Shown one piece after another: positions 1 through 7,979 of a stretch of DNA of 64,000 bases. Both the position numbers and the translations under genes were made by a program. The notes under the pieces are model-generated. The model searched no databases and was not told the DNA's origin. It saw only the letters and a list, made by a program, of their open reading frames with translations. Source of the DNA: Sphingomonas sp. Mn802worker (lineage in GTDB: Bacteria; Pseudomonadota; Alphaproteobacteria; Sphingomonadales; Sphingomonadaceae); the NCBI RefSeq assembly GCF_000382485.1, contig NZ_AORY01000012.1, forward strand, positions 186,001 through 250,000, given 5' to 3'. The stretch's first letter is position 1. Each line of letters begins with the position of its first letter.

Positions 1-1
1 C

Positions 2-1018
2 GACGCCTGCCGCGCTCCGGTTGCGGGCACGGACTTCCTGTCGGCGATCGTCGGCGGGGTCGATGTGATCGCGAGTCTGGGGGTGGCCGCACGCGGACCG
101 CTCAAGTTCTTCCGTCCGGCAACCGCGGGCATCTTCGGCTCGATCGCCGCGCTGTGCCGCCAGCGTCGACTGTCGCCCGAGGTGACCACACATGCGCTCG
201 GCTACGGTCTCGCCTTCGCCAGCGGAACGATGCAGGCGCATGTCGAGGGAATGCCGACGCTGGCGGTCCAGGTTGCCGCCGCGGCCCGGTCCGCTGTTGA
301 GGCGGTCGATCTGGCGATTGCAGGACTTGAGGGCCCGAGCGGCGCGATCGAAGGGCCGTTCGGCTATTGCGCGCTGTTCGAGAACGACGTCGACCTGCCG
401 CCGTTGCTCGACCGGCTGGGCGAGGTCCGCCGGATCGAGGAAGTGAGCTGGAAACCGTTCCCGACCGGCCGCGCGGCGCATGGCGCGATCCTGGCGCTGC
501 GGCTGTTGGTGGCGGAGAACGGGCTCACGCCCGATCAACTCGCGCGCTTCGTCTACCGCGCACCGCCGCTCATCCACCGGCTGGTAGGGCGTCGGCCCTA
601 CGCCGGGATGAGCGTCGCCTATGCACGGCTATGCTTCGCATGGATCGGCGCGGTGGTGCTGTCACGCGGAACGATCGGGCTCGGCGACTTCACGCCGGAG
701 CGGTTGAGCGATCCGGCACTGCTTGCGCTGGCCGATCGCATCCATGTCGAAGTCGATGACAATACCGATCTCGCCGCCTTCGTGCCCGCGGTCGGCACCG
801 CGACACTGTTGGATGGACGCACCTTGACTCATGCCGTCTCGCGGCAGTTCGGATCGCCCGATTGGCCGCTCAGCCGAGAGCAGCACCTGGAAAAGGCTTC
901 GGCGTGCCTGACCTTCGGCGGCCTGGCGGCGGCGCACGCGCCGCTGATCGCGCTGATCTCCGATCTGGCGCAAGAGGACGACGTGGCGGCTGCGCTGACC
1001 TGCGTGCTGGAGGGGTAA
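2..1018 (+). CDS. MmgE/PrpD family protein, 5' end outside the window
   Basis: The frame is open from base 2, so the gene begins upstream and the internal ATG at 65 is not its start. The visible ~338 residues show the MmgE/PrpD fold: a GGVDVIASLG-type segment, an ALGYG..ASGTMQ stretch and a FPTGRAAHGAI motif (the family usually has KPYP..R..H). Family members include 2-methylcitrate dehydratase and cis-aconitate decarboxylase, which add or remove water or carboxyl groups on tri- and dicarboxylic acids. Here it probably serves the neighbouring catabolic island; the exact substrate cannot be read. Convergent with the SDR gene, 24 bases apart. Confidence 0.8.
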   Translation, partial: DACRAPVAGTDFLSAIVGGVDVIASLGVAARGPLKFFRPATAGIFGSIAALCRQRRLSPEVTTHALGYGLAFASGTMQAHVEGMPTLAVQVAAAARSAVEAVDLAIAGLEGPSGAIEGPFGYCALFENDVDLPPLLDRLGEVRRIEEVSWKPFPTGRAAHGAILALRLLVAENGLTPDQLARFVYRAPPLIHRLVGRRPYAGMSVAYARLCFAWIGAVVLSRGTIGLGDFTPERLSDPALLALADRIHVEVDDNTDLAAFVPAVGTATLLDGRTLTHAVSRQFGSPDWPLSREQHLEKASACLTFGGLAAAHAPLIALISDLAQEDDVAAALTCVLEG

Positions 1019-1042
1019 GCGCCGCCGCCTGCGCGTGGACAA

Positions 1043-1879
1043 TCAGTGCGGTTCCTCGCCGCCCGACACGTTGAGCGATTCGGCGGTGATGTAGCCGGCC
1101 TCGTCCGAACACAGAAACGCGACTGCCGCGGCGGTGTCGCGCGGCAAGCCCGGGCGTCCCATCGGAATGCGCGCGGCCATGTCCTGCATATATTGGTCGA
1201 TTGACTTGCCCTGCCGCTTGGCAAAATACTCGTTCTGCCACGCGCCTAGTCCGGTCGTCACGTGGTTGGGGCAGACGTTGTTGACGGTGATGCCGTGCTC
1301 GCCGAGTTCCGTCGCGGCGGACCTTACCAATCCGACCAGCCCGTGCTTTGACGCGGTATAGGCCTGCATATTGGGAAAGCCGCTTTTCGCCGCCTGGCTG
1401 GCGATGTTGACGATGCGCCCGCCGCGTCCCTGCCGGACCATCCGCTGCGCCGCGGCCTGCACGCCCCAGAACGCACCGGTCAGATTGACGCCGATCACGG
1501 CGTTCCATTCTTCCTCGCTCACATCCAGCAACGGCTTGACGATGTAACCGATGCCGGCATTGTTGACCCAGATGTCGAGGCTGCCGTGCGTATCCATCGC
1601 ATGATCGGCCAGCGCCTGCACCTCGTCACGCCGGCGCACGTCGCACGCCTGCGCCGAACATCGCACCCCCATCGCGGTGATCGTCGCCGCGATCTCGTCC
1701 ATCTCGCGCGCTTGCCCGATCATCGCATCCGGCGTCGCTGCGTCACGTGACGAGCCGACGTCCGACAGGACAATGTTCGCACCCTCGGATGCGAGTTGCA
1801 GCGCGATCGCCTCACCAAGTCCAGCTTTTCGCCCCGATCCGGTGATGACCGCCGTCTTGCCGGACAGCCGACCGCTCAC
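1043..1879 (-). CDS. SDR family NAD(P)-dependent oxidoreductase
   Basis: Short-chain dehydrogenase of about 278 residues. The Rossmann glycine motif (T-G-S-G-R-K-A-G-L-G) lies at residues 13-22, NNAG at 106-109, and the catalytic triad reads Ser161, Tyr174, Lys178. The C-terminal NVSGG is typical of the classical SDR family. I chose the GTG at 1879 because it overlaps the stop of the upstream gene as GTGA, and the protein then begins just before the Rossmann strand; a longer reading to 1927 adds a non-conserved basic tail inside the neighbour. Likely oxidises or reduces an intermediate of the adjacent pathway. Substrate not predictable. Confidence 0.88.
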   Translation of the reverse strand: MSGRLSGKTAVITGSGRKAGLGEAIALQLASEGANIVLSDVGSSRDAATPDAMIGQAREMDEIAATITAMGVRCSAQACDVRRRDEVQALADHAMDTHGSLDIWVNNAGIGYIVKPLLDVSEEEWNAVIGVNLTGAFWGVQAAAQRMVRQGRGGRIVNIASQAAKSGFPNMQAYTASKHGLVGLVRSAATELGEHGITVNNVCPNHVTTGLGAWQNEYFAKRQGKSIDQYMQDMAARIPMGRPGLPRDTAAAVAFLCSDEAGYITAESLNVSGGEEPH

Positions 1880-2190
1880 GCCTTGTCCTCGAGCTTGCGC
1901 GTGACGATGAACACGGGATCGGCCCATTCCTGGAACTCCGCCGCGATTCGGCCCATCGCATCGGTTCCGGTTTCCCGCCCGAACGCGTCCATGTCGGCGA
2001 CGTCGATGATCTCGATATACTGAAAGGGACTCGCCCCGCCGCCCAGCGTGCCGGTCGCTGCGAACACCTCGAACGAGGCGACCGAGCCCAGAGCGTTCAC
2101 CGTCGGCAGGTCGGTGGTGACCGCCCAGCGCTCGTAGTCCTCAGCGCTCTTGCCAGGCTTCAGGTTCAGCAGAACAATAATACGGGTCAC
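1876..2190 (-). CDS. REDY-like / HapK-type small protein
   Basis: 104-residue protein opening MTRIIVLLNLKPG, then SAEDYERWA and QYIEIIDV, matching the HapK/RedY-like dimeric alpha-beta barrel family, named after small proteins of prodigiosin-type pathways and widespread in sphingomonads. The biochemical role of the family is unclear; such barrels often bind or isomerise small aromatic or keto substrates. GTG start at 2190, preceded by a GGGGGAA Shine-Dalgarno. First gene of a two-gene minus-strand unit with the SDR (GTGA overlap), divergent from the methyltransferase across an 83-base gap. Confidence 0.75.
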   Translation of the reverse strand: MTRIIVLLNLKPGKSAEDYERWAVTTDLPTVNALGSVASFEVFAATGTLGGGASPFQYIEIIDVADMDAFGRETGTDAMGRIAAEFQEWADPVFIVTRKLEDKA

Positions 2191-2233
2191 GGCGCAATTC
2201 CCCCATTGCGATTGGGTTGGTCGATGGCATATT

Positions 2234-2251
2234 GTTATAGAGTTATATCAA
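2234..2251. promoter_or_regulatory. AT-rich candidate operator in divergent promoter gap
   Basis: The 83-base gap between the divergent HapK-like and methyltransferase genes contains GTTATAG at 2234-2240 followed by AGTTATATCA at 2241-2250, a direct repeat of the GTTATA core in otherwise GC-rich DNA. The same core forms a perfect palindrome in front of the FAD-linked oxidase gene (5294-5303). A shared regulator for the island is inferred; no regulator gene sits inside the cluster. Confidence 0.4.
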
Positions 2252-2273
2252 AACTGGGAAGCGAGAAACGGCG

Positions 2274-3488
2274 ATGGCAAGCAGCAACACTCCTTCTGCA
2301 AGCTACGAAGGCCCGCCCGACTACCGGGTGATCGGCCGTCACGGCGTTTTCCCGACGATGGGTCATGACGAAATCGAACGCGTCAATTTCCTCGCGCAGA
2401 TGAACCGGCACCTTTCGACTCGCATCGTTCCGGGCGTGAAGGACGCGTTCGACCGGGAAGTCGCGCCCGCGTTCGAGAAGAAAACCGGCGCGGCGCTCGC
2501 CGACCGGCATGAGGCGCGCAAGGCGATGCTGGGGCATCCCGCCTTCCGTTTCTGGTCCGCGATTCGCCGCATGACGATGGAGCAGCGCCAGCAGGCCGGC
2601 CGTTGGACGACGATCCGCCAGCGCGAGGAACTGGCCGAGCGCGCGGCGGCGCTGACCGAGGGCGACGATCGGCTGGAACTCGACCCAACGCTGGCGATGC
2701 CGCGCTACGTCTCGGCGGTCGACCATCATTGCATGCCCGGCAGCTATCATCAGGAAGCCTTCGTCGGCGATGTCACCAACGGTGCCAATTACGACCACGG
2801 TAACTTCGTCACCACCGCCGGGCTGCTCGGCAAGTACGCCGACGGCGGCGGCCATGCGGTGGTCAAATGGGTCAAGCGCAACCTTCCCGACTTCACGCCG
2901 CACAAGATTTTGGAGATCGGCGGCACCGTTGGTCATTCCAGCCTGCCGATCGCGCAGGCATGGCCGGATGCGGAGATGACGATCGTCGATCTCGGCGCGC
3001 CGATGCTGCGCTACGGCCTCGCCCGCGCGAAGTCGCTCGGGGTCGACAACGTGCGCTTCGTGCAGGCGTCGGGAGAAGACCTGTCGCGCTTCCCGGACCA
3101 GAGCTTCGACTGGATCCAGACGACGATGTTCCTGCACGAGCTGTCGACAACGTCGCTGGCGAACATCCTGCGCGAGACACGACGCCTGCTGAAGCCGGGC
3201 GGGATCGTGCTGCACGTCGAACAACCGCAATATGCGCCGACCATGCCGCTGTTCGAGCAGGTGATGCGTGACTGGGACGCCTTCTACAACAACGAGCCGT
3301 TCTGGAGCCGAATGCACGAGCTCGACCTCGACGGCGCGATGGTCGAGGCCGGCTTTACCAGGGAACAGCTGATCCACGGTGGTGTCACCGCGGTGGTCGA
3401 CAAGGACCTGTTCCCCGATGCCGCCGACGACGACACCGAGGATTACGGGCGCAAGGCCGCTTGGCACGTGATCGGGGCGCGCGTCTGA
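2274..3488 (+). CDS. Class I SAM-dependent methyltransferase with long N-terminal domain
   Basis: 404 residues. The C-terminal half is a Rossmann methyltransferase: motif I I-L-E-I-G-G-T-V-G at about 212-220, an acidic end of strand 2 at Asp239, then SFDWIQTTMFLHEL and a LLKPGG post-motif. The first ~200 residues form an extra domain of unknown function, including a histidine-containing stretch near residue 150 (VDHHCMPGSYHQ). A small molecule rather than a macromolecule is the likely acceptor. Start ATG 2274 follows GGGAAGCGAG. It shares one base (TGATG) with the next gene, so the three genes to 5247 form a coupled operon. Confidence 0.85.
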   Translation: MASSNTPSASYEGPPDYRVIGRHGVFPTMGHDEIERVNFLAQMNRHLSTRIVPGVKDAFDREVAPAFEKKTGAALADRHEARKAMLGHPAFRFWSAIRRMTMEQRQQAGRWTTIRQREELAERAAALTEGDDRLELDPTLAMPRYVSAVDHHCMPGSYHQEAFVGDVTNGANYDHGNFVTTAGLLGKYADGGGHAVVKWVKRNLPDFTPHKILEIGGTVGHSSLPIAQAWPDAEMTIVDLGAPMLRYGLARAKSLGVDNVRFVQASGEDLSRFPDQSFDWIQTTMFLHELSTTSLANILRETRRLLKPGGIVLHVEQPQYAPTMPLFEQVMRDWDAFYNNEPFWSRMHELDLDGAMVEAGFTREQLIHGGVTAVVDKDLFPDAADDDTEDYGRKAAWHVIGARV

Positions 3489-3847
3489 TGAGCATCGCCG
3501 ACGCCATCGCCGAGGCTGGCGCCAAACCCGCGGGCAAGCGCCCGTTCTTCCTCGATACCGAGATCGAGACCGTGCTCGCCATCACCATGGCGCTGGTCCA
3601 GGAAGTGTCGGTCAGCCGCCAGCGCGTCGACACGCTGGAACGACTGCTCGAGGACAAGGGTGTGCTCCGGCGCGAGGAGATCGAGACCTTCAACCCTGCA
3701 CCACACGTCGCCGTGGAACGATCGCTCGCAACGCAGGAATATATCGCGCGCGTGCTGCGCATCATCCAGCAGCGGAACGAGGCCAACAAGGCGGTCGGCG
3801 ATATCGCGTCCGAGGACGTGGCGGTCGAACTCGGGGGAGCGGATTGA
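3488..3847 (+). CDS. Small coiled-coil protein, function unknown
   Basis: 119-residue acidic protein with no recognised domain. Residues ~20-60 (FFLDTEIETVLAITMALVQEV, then VSRQRVDTLERLLEDKG) predict an amphipathic helix or coiled coil. Start ATG 3488 overlaps the methyltransferase stop by one base, and its TGA overlaps the TTG start of the flavoprotein, so it is translated between the two. Such tight coupling suggests an accessory or second subunit of the flavoprotein. That role is an inference from position only. Confidence 0.7.
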   Translation: MSIADAIAEAGAKPAGKRPFFLDTEIETVLAITMALVQEVSVSRQRVDTLERLLEDKGVLRREEIETFNPAPHVAVERSLATQEYIARVLRIIQQRNEANKAVGDIASEDVAVELGGAD

Positions 3848-5247
3848 GCGACTTCGACTGGACGGTGCCGGTGCTGGTCGCCGGCGCCGGTGCCTGCGGG
3901 TCGGTCGCCGCGCTCGCGGCCGCCGACGCCGGCGTCGGCGTGCTGGTGGTCGAGCGCGATGATCGCCCCGGCGGCTCGACCGGCATGTCGCAGGGGTTGG
4001 TCTGTGCGGCCGGCACACGCAGCCAGGCGGCGCACGGCGTCGCGGACGATGCCGCCACCTTCTTCGACGACATCATGGCAAAAGCGCGTGGCAAGACCGA
4101 TCCGGTCATCGCCCGCACGCTCGCGATCAACAGTGCACCCGCGCTCGAATGGTTGATCGACCGCCACGCTTTGCCCTGGGAGCTGGAAACACGATTTCGT
4201 GCCTCTTACGGCAACACGCGGCCGCGGCTTCACGGCTGGCCGGGTCATAGCGGCCTGGACATGGTGCAACTGCTCCACGCCCGCATGGCCGATGCCGGCG
4301 TCGACGTGCTGTTCGACACCCGACTGGTGGAGATCGTCGCGGACGCCGATGGCCGGGTGCGCGGCGTCGCACTGGAACGACCCGATGGCGCAATCGAGCG
4401 CGTCGGGTGCGAGACGCTGATCCTTGCGTGCGGCGGCTATGGCGCGAACCGCGCAATGACCGACCGCTACGCGCCCGAGACACGGGCTCTCCGCTACAAC
4501 GGCCATGAGGGCAGCGAAGGCGATGCGATCACGCTGGGCGAGAAGCTGGGCGCGGCGCTGGGCGACATGGGATCGTACCAGGGCTATGCGATGCTGACCG
4601 ACCCGCAGGGCATCTCGGTACCCCCGCCGGTGCTGCTGGAAGGCGGATTGATCGTCAACGCGCACGGCGCGCGCTTCACCGACGAGACTGCCGACATCGC
4701 CGGCATGGTCCATCCGCTCACCGAGCAACCGGACGGCATCGGCTGGGTCATCTACGATGCGGCGATCGAGCAACGCTGCGCCGCGATCCCCGAGCTTGCG
4801 ACCTTGATCGAGCTGCACGCCGCCAAATCGGCCGACACGCCGGAGGCGCTCGCCGCGCTGATCGGCGCCGATCCGTCGATGCTCACGGATGCGATCAAGC
4901 GTGCGCAGGGGGCGGGTGCCGGGAGTGCGCCCGATCCGCTCGGCCGCGACTGGACCGGCACGCAGCCGCCGTCCGCGCCGTTCCGCGCCTTGCGTGTGAT
5001 CGGTGCGCTTTATCACACGCAAGGCGGCTTGCAGGTCGATGCAGAGGCACGCGTGCTGCGCCCCGACGGCAGCCGCCTCCCCAACCTGTTTGCCGGCGGC
5101 GGATCGGCGCGCTCGGTGTCCGGGCCGTCGTCGTGGGGCTATCTGCCTGCGATGGGCCTCACCACCGCGGTGACGCTCGGCTGGATCTCAGGGCGCGCCG
5201 CGGCAGCGCTCGCAGCCGGGCGCACGGAACAAAGCGTCGAAAGCTGA
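3844..5247 (+). CDS. FAD-dependent oxidoreductase, fumarate reductase / ketosteroid dehydrogenase-like
   Basis: 467 residues. The N-terminal dinucleotide site reads G-A-G-A-C-G at 14-19, with Glu37 at the end of strand 2 and RPGGSTGMSQG following. The C-terminal flavin segment is LPNLFAGGGSARSVSGPSSWGYLPAMGL. This matches the flavoprotein family of fumarate reductase, 3-ketosteroid delta1-dehydrogenase and related ene-dehydrogenases. A soluble alpha,beta-dehydrogenase or ene-reductase role is likely. TTG start at 3844 overlaps the previous stop (TTGA). Confidence 0.85.
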   Translation: MSDFDWTVPVLVAGAGACGSVAALAAADAGVGVLVVERDDRPGGSTGMSQGLVCAAGTRSQAAHGVADDAATFFDDIMAKARGKTDPVIARTLAINSAPALEWLIDRHALPWELETRFRASYGNTRPRLHGWPGHSGLDMVQLLHARMADAGVDVLFDTRLVEIVADADGRVRGVALERPDGAIERVGCETLILACGGYGANRAMTDRYAPETRALRYNGHEGSEGDAITLGEKLGAALGDMGSYQGYAMLTDPQGISVPPPVLLEGGLIVNAHGARFTDETADIAGMVHPLTEQPDGIGWVIYDAAIEQRCAAIPELATLIELHAAKSADTPEALAALIGADPSMLTDAIKRAQGAGAGSAPDPLGRDWTGTQPPSAPFRALRVIGALYHTQGGLQVDAEARVLRPDGSRLPNLFAGGGSARSVSGPSSWGYLPAMGLTTAVTLGWISGRAAAALAAGRTEQSVES

Positions 5248-5282
5248 AACTTCGCAACAGACAGTGCTTGCCAGTCCAGATT

Positions 5283-5308
5283 TATATGTCATAGTTATAT
5301 AACATATA
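5283..5308. promoter_or_regulatory. AT-rich palindromic candidate operator before the FAD-oxidase operon
   Basis: Perfect 10-base palindrome GTTATATAAC at 5294-5303, with an overlapping inverted pair TATATG (5283-5288) / CATATA (5303-5308). It lies in the 82-base gap before the gene starting at 5330 and is the most AT-rich spot of the region. It shares the GTTATAT core with the site at 2234-2251. Consistent with a dimeric repressor or activator site overlapping a promoter; the regulator is unknown. Confidence 0.45.
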
Positions 5309-5329
5309 ACGACCAACGGATACGGGCTG

Positions 5330-6952
5330 ATGGAGTTGGAAGTACGATGCGCGCCATTATCGGACGCCGCCGGCCTGCATGAAACGCTTTCCACGATCGT
5401 TGGTAGCGCACACGTCCACGACGACCTGACCGTCCGCGAGCTGCACAGCGAGGACGTCTGGACGCCCGTTTCCTCGACCGTCGCGCTGATCGTCGCGCCG
5501 GGCTCGACCGAGGAACTCGCCGCCGCGGTTCGGGCGACGGGTGAGGCCGGCTACTCAATCGCGCCGCGCGGCGCCGGGATGAGCTACACCGGCGGATACG
5601 TGCCTGCGCACGACCGCACCGTCTCGTTCGACATGCGTCGCATGAACCGCATCGTCCGCCTCAGTCGCGAAGACATGACGATCACGGTGGAGGCCGGCGC
5701 GACCTGGACCGCCGTCAACGACGAAGTGTCGAAGCATGGATTGCGGCTGCCGTTCTGGGGGCCGATGTCGGGCCTCTCCTCAACGATCGGCGGCGGCATA
5801 TCGCAGCTGAACGCGATGTTCGGTGCCGGCCAGTACGGCACGTCGAGCGAAAGCGTGGTCGCATTGAAGGTGGTTCTCGCCACCGGCGAGGTGGTCCGCA
5901 CCGGCGCGCGCGGACCGGGCGGCGACACACCGCATTACCGGCATTTCGGACCCGACCTGACAGGCCTGTTCTGCGGTGACTGCGGTACGCTTGGCGTGAA
6001 GGCGGAGGTGACGCTGCGGCTGATCACGGCGCCGAAGTTCGAGGATACCGCCTCCTTCTCGTTCCCGACCGGCGCCGCGCTGTTGAACGCGATGGCGGAG
6101 ATCGCGCGCAGCGGCGTCGCGGCGGAAACCTGCGCCTTCGATCCGGGCTTGACGACGATCCGACTGAAGCGCGCCTCGCTCGCCGGCGATATCAAGACGC
6201 TCGGCGCCGTCGTCGCCAAGGAAAAGTCGTTCGGCAAGGGGCTGCTCGCCGCCGCGAAGATCGCGGTCGGCGGCCGCAACTTCGTCGCGCCAACCGACTA
6301 TCCGCTGCATTTCGCCTGCGAAGGACGCTCAAAAGGCGCGGTCGATGCCGACATGGCCGAGGCACGTCGCATCTGCATTGCCGCGGGTGGTTCGGAAATC
6401 GAGAACACCATCGCCAAGGTGATCCGCGCGATGCCGTTCCCGCCGCTCAACTCGATGCTCGGGCCGACCGGAGAAGCGTGGGTGCCCGTCCACTGCGTCT
6501 GCTCGCTGTCGACTGCGCCCGCCATTCTGGCCGAAATCTACGAGGTCTACGAGCGTCGCCGGGCCGAGATGGAGGCGGCGGAAATCCATACCGGTTTCTT
6601 GTTCTCGACGATGGCATCGAACGCGATCGTGCTCGAACCGGTATTCTTCTGGCCGCAAGGCTGGCGCAAGGTGCACGAATCGGCAGTCGAGCCGTCGCAC
6701 CTGTCGCGCCTGACGAAGCGTGGCAGCAATCCCGACGGCACCGCGCTTGTGGTCGAGCTCCGAAAGGAGTTGTTCGCGATCTTCGCGCGCTATGGCACCG
6801 GACATTTCCAGATCGGACGGACCTATCCTTATCGCGAGAGTCGCGACCCCGGATCGCGCGCGCTGCTCGATGCGGTAAAGGCGGTGGCCGATCCGCGCGG
6901 CATCCTGAACCCAGGCGTACTCGGCTTCCCGGTCGGCGAGAACGCTGCATGA
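5330..6952 (+). CDS. FAD-binding oxidase, GlcD/vanillyl-alcohol-oxidase type
   Basis: 540 residues with a PCMH-type FAD domain at about 45-225 (IAPRGAGMSYTGGY, then SGLSSTIGGGISQ) and a C-terminal oxidase domain ending in AVADPRGILNPGVLGFP. The family oxidises 2-hydroxy acids, phenolic benzyl alcohols or related substrates using FAD. First gene of an operon continuing with the MDR reductase (ATGA overlap) and the HyuA/HyuB genes. ATG 5330 follows the palindromic AT-rich site. Confidence 0.87.
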   Translation: MELEVRCAPLSDAAGLHETLSTIVGSAHVHDDLTVRELHSEDVWTPVSSTVALIVAPGSTEELAAAVRATGEAGYSIAPRGAGMSYTGGYVPAHDRTVSFDMRRMNRIVRLSREDMTITVEAGATWTAVNDEVSKHGLRLPFWGPMSGLSSTIGGGISQLNAMFGAGQYGTSSESVVALKVVLATGEVVRTGARGPGGDTPHYRHFGPDLTGLFCGDCGTLGVKAEVTLRLITAPKFEDTASFSFPTGAALLNAMAEIARSGVAAETCAFDPGLTTIRLKRASLAGDIKTLGAVVAKEKSFGKGLLAAAKIAVGGRNFVAPTDYPLHFACEGRSKGAVDADMAEARRICIAAGGSEIENTIAKVIRAMPFPPLNSMLGPTGEAWVPVHCVCSLSTAPAILAEIYEVYERRRAEMEAAEIHTGFLFSTMASNAIVLEPVFFWPQGWRKVHESAVEPSHLSRLTKRGSNPDGTALVVELRKELFAIFARYGTGHFQIGRTYPYRESRDPGSRALLDAVKAVADPRGILNPGVLGFPVGENAA

Positions 6953-7968
6953 GCGGCACCTATGGCGCCGTCCAGCTGCAGCGCTTTGCCGACACGTTCC
7001 GCGAGGGCGCGCGGATCGTCGACCTGGACCTGCGTCAGCCTCGACCGGGCGAGCTGCTTGTCCGCAACATGTACGCCGGCGTCAACGGCATCTTCGACAC
7101 GCAGATCGCGCGCAACGCGGTCGATTACGTCTCGATCGCGCTGCCGACGCTGACCGGGGTCGAGGCGCTTGGGCAGGTAGAAGCGGTGGGTGACGGCGTT
7201 TCCGGCTTTGCGCCCGGCGACGCGGTGGTCACGACCCGCTTTCCCGGCGGCTACCGGCAATGGAACATCGCTCCTGCCGACTATTTCGTAAAGGTGCCCG
7301 ACACCGCACCCGAGTGGCTGGCGCTTGCCTCCACCGGCGTGTCGGCCGCGATGGCACTGCAGCATATCGGCGCGGTTCAGGACGGGGAGACGGTTGCTGT
7401 CTCCGCGGCCGCAGGCGGGCTCGGTCACCTGATCGTCCAGTTGGCGGTCGCGCGCAAATGCCACGTCGTGGCCGTCTGCGGCGGCGAGAAGAAGAAGGCG
7501 TTCGTCCAGTCGCTCGGTGCGCACCGCGTGATCGACTACCGGACGGAGTCGGTGCCCAAGGTGCTGGCGGCCGAATACCCCGACAAGCTCGACGTCGCGA
7601 TCGACACCGTCAGCGGCGAGATCTTTGACGCTTTCCTTGACAACGTGGCACCACACGGGCGCGTCGTCGTCGGCGGCGCGGCCGCCGATCTTGAAGGCCG
7701 GCCCGAGATCGTCACCCAGCCCCGCATCGCGCACAAGCTCTACTACAAGGGCGCATCGGTGCGCGGGTTCATGAACGGCCTGTTGACGAAATACTGGCCG
7801 TCCGCGCGCGAGCAGGTGTTCGCGATGTACAAGGACGGCACGCTCAAGGTGACGTTCGACGAACAGTCATTCGTTGGGCTCGACGCGGTCTACGACGCGG
7901 TCGAACGCCTGATTTCCGGACAATCAATGGGCAAGGTCATCGTCGACCTTCGCACCGCGCAATCGTGA
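6949..7968 (+). CDS. Zinc-less MDR oxidoreductase, quinone reductase / ZADH2-like
   Basis: 339 residues of the medium-chain dehydrogenase/reductase superfamily. The cofactor loop A-A-A-G-G-L-G is at 153-159. The Cys/His ligands of zinc alcohol dehydrogenases are absent (YAGVNGIFD at the usual Cys site), which fits the NADPH-dependent enone or quinone reductase branch, including prostaglandin reductase-3-like proteins. Start ATG 6949 overlaps the preceding stop as ATGA; a longer reading to 6478 runs through the upstream gene and is rejected. Probably reduces a conjugated enone in the island's pathway. Confidence 0.87.
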   Translation: MSGTYGAVQLQRFADTFREGARIVDLDLRQPRPGELLVRNMYAGVNGIFDTQIARNAVDYVSIALPTLTGVEALGQVEAVGDGVSGFAPGDAVVTTRFPGGYRQWNIAPADYFVKVPDTAPEWLALASTGVSAAMALQHIGAVQDGETVAVSAAAGGLGHLIVQLAVARKCHVVAVCGGEKKKAFVQSLGAHRVIDYRTESVPKVLAAEYPDKLDVAIDTVSGEIFDAFLDNVAPHGRVVVGGAAADLEGRPEIVTQPRIAHKLYYKGASVRGFMNGLLTKYWPSAREQVFAMYKDGTLKVTFDEQSFVGLDAVYDAVERLISGQSMGKVIVDLRTAQS

Positions 7969-7979
7969 CAGGAGCATCA

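Noticed and set aside
3385..5022. 545-codon open frame on the minus strand
   Set aside because: Shadow of the small coiled-coil and flavoprotein genes; low-complexity Arg/Ala composition.
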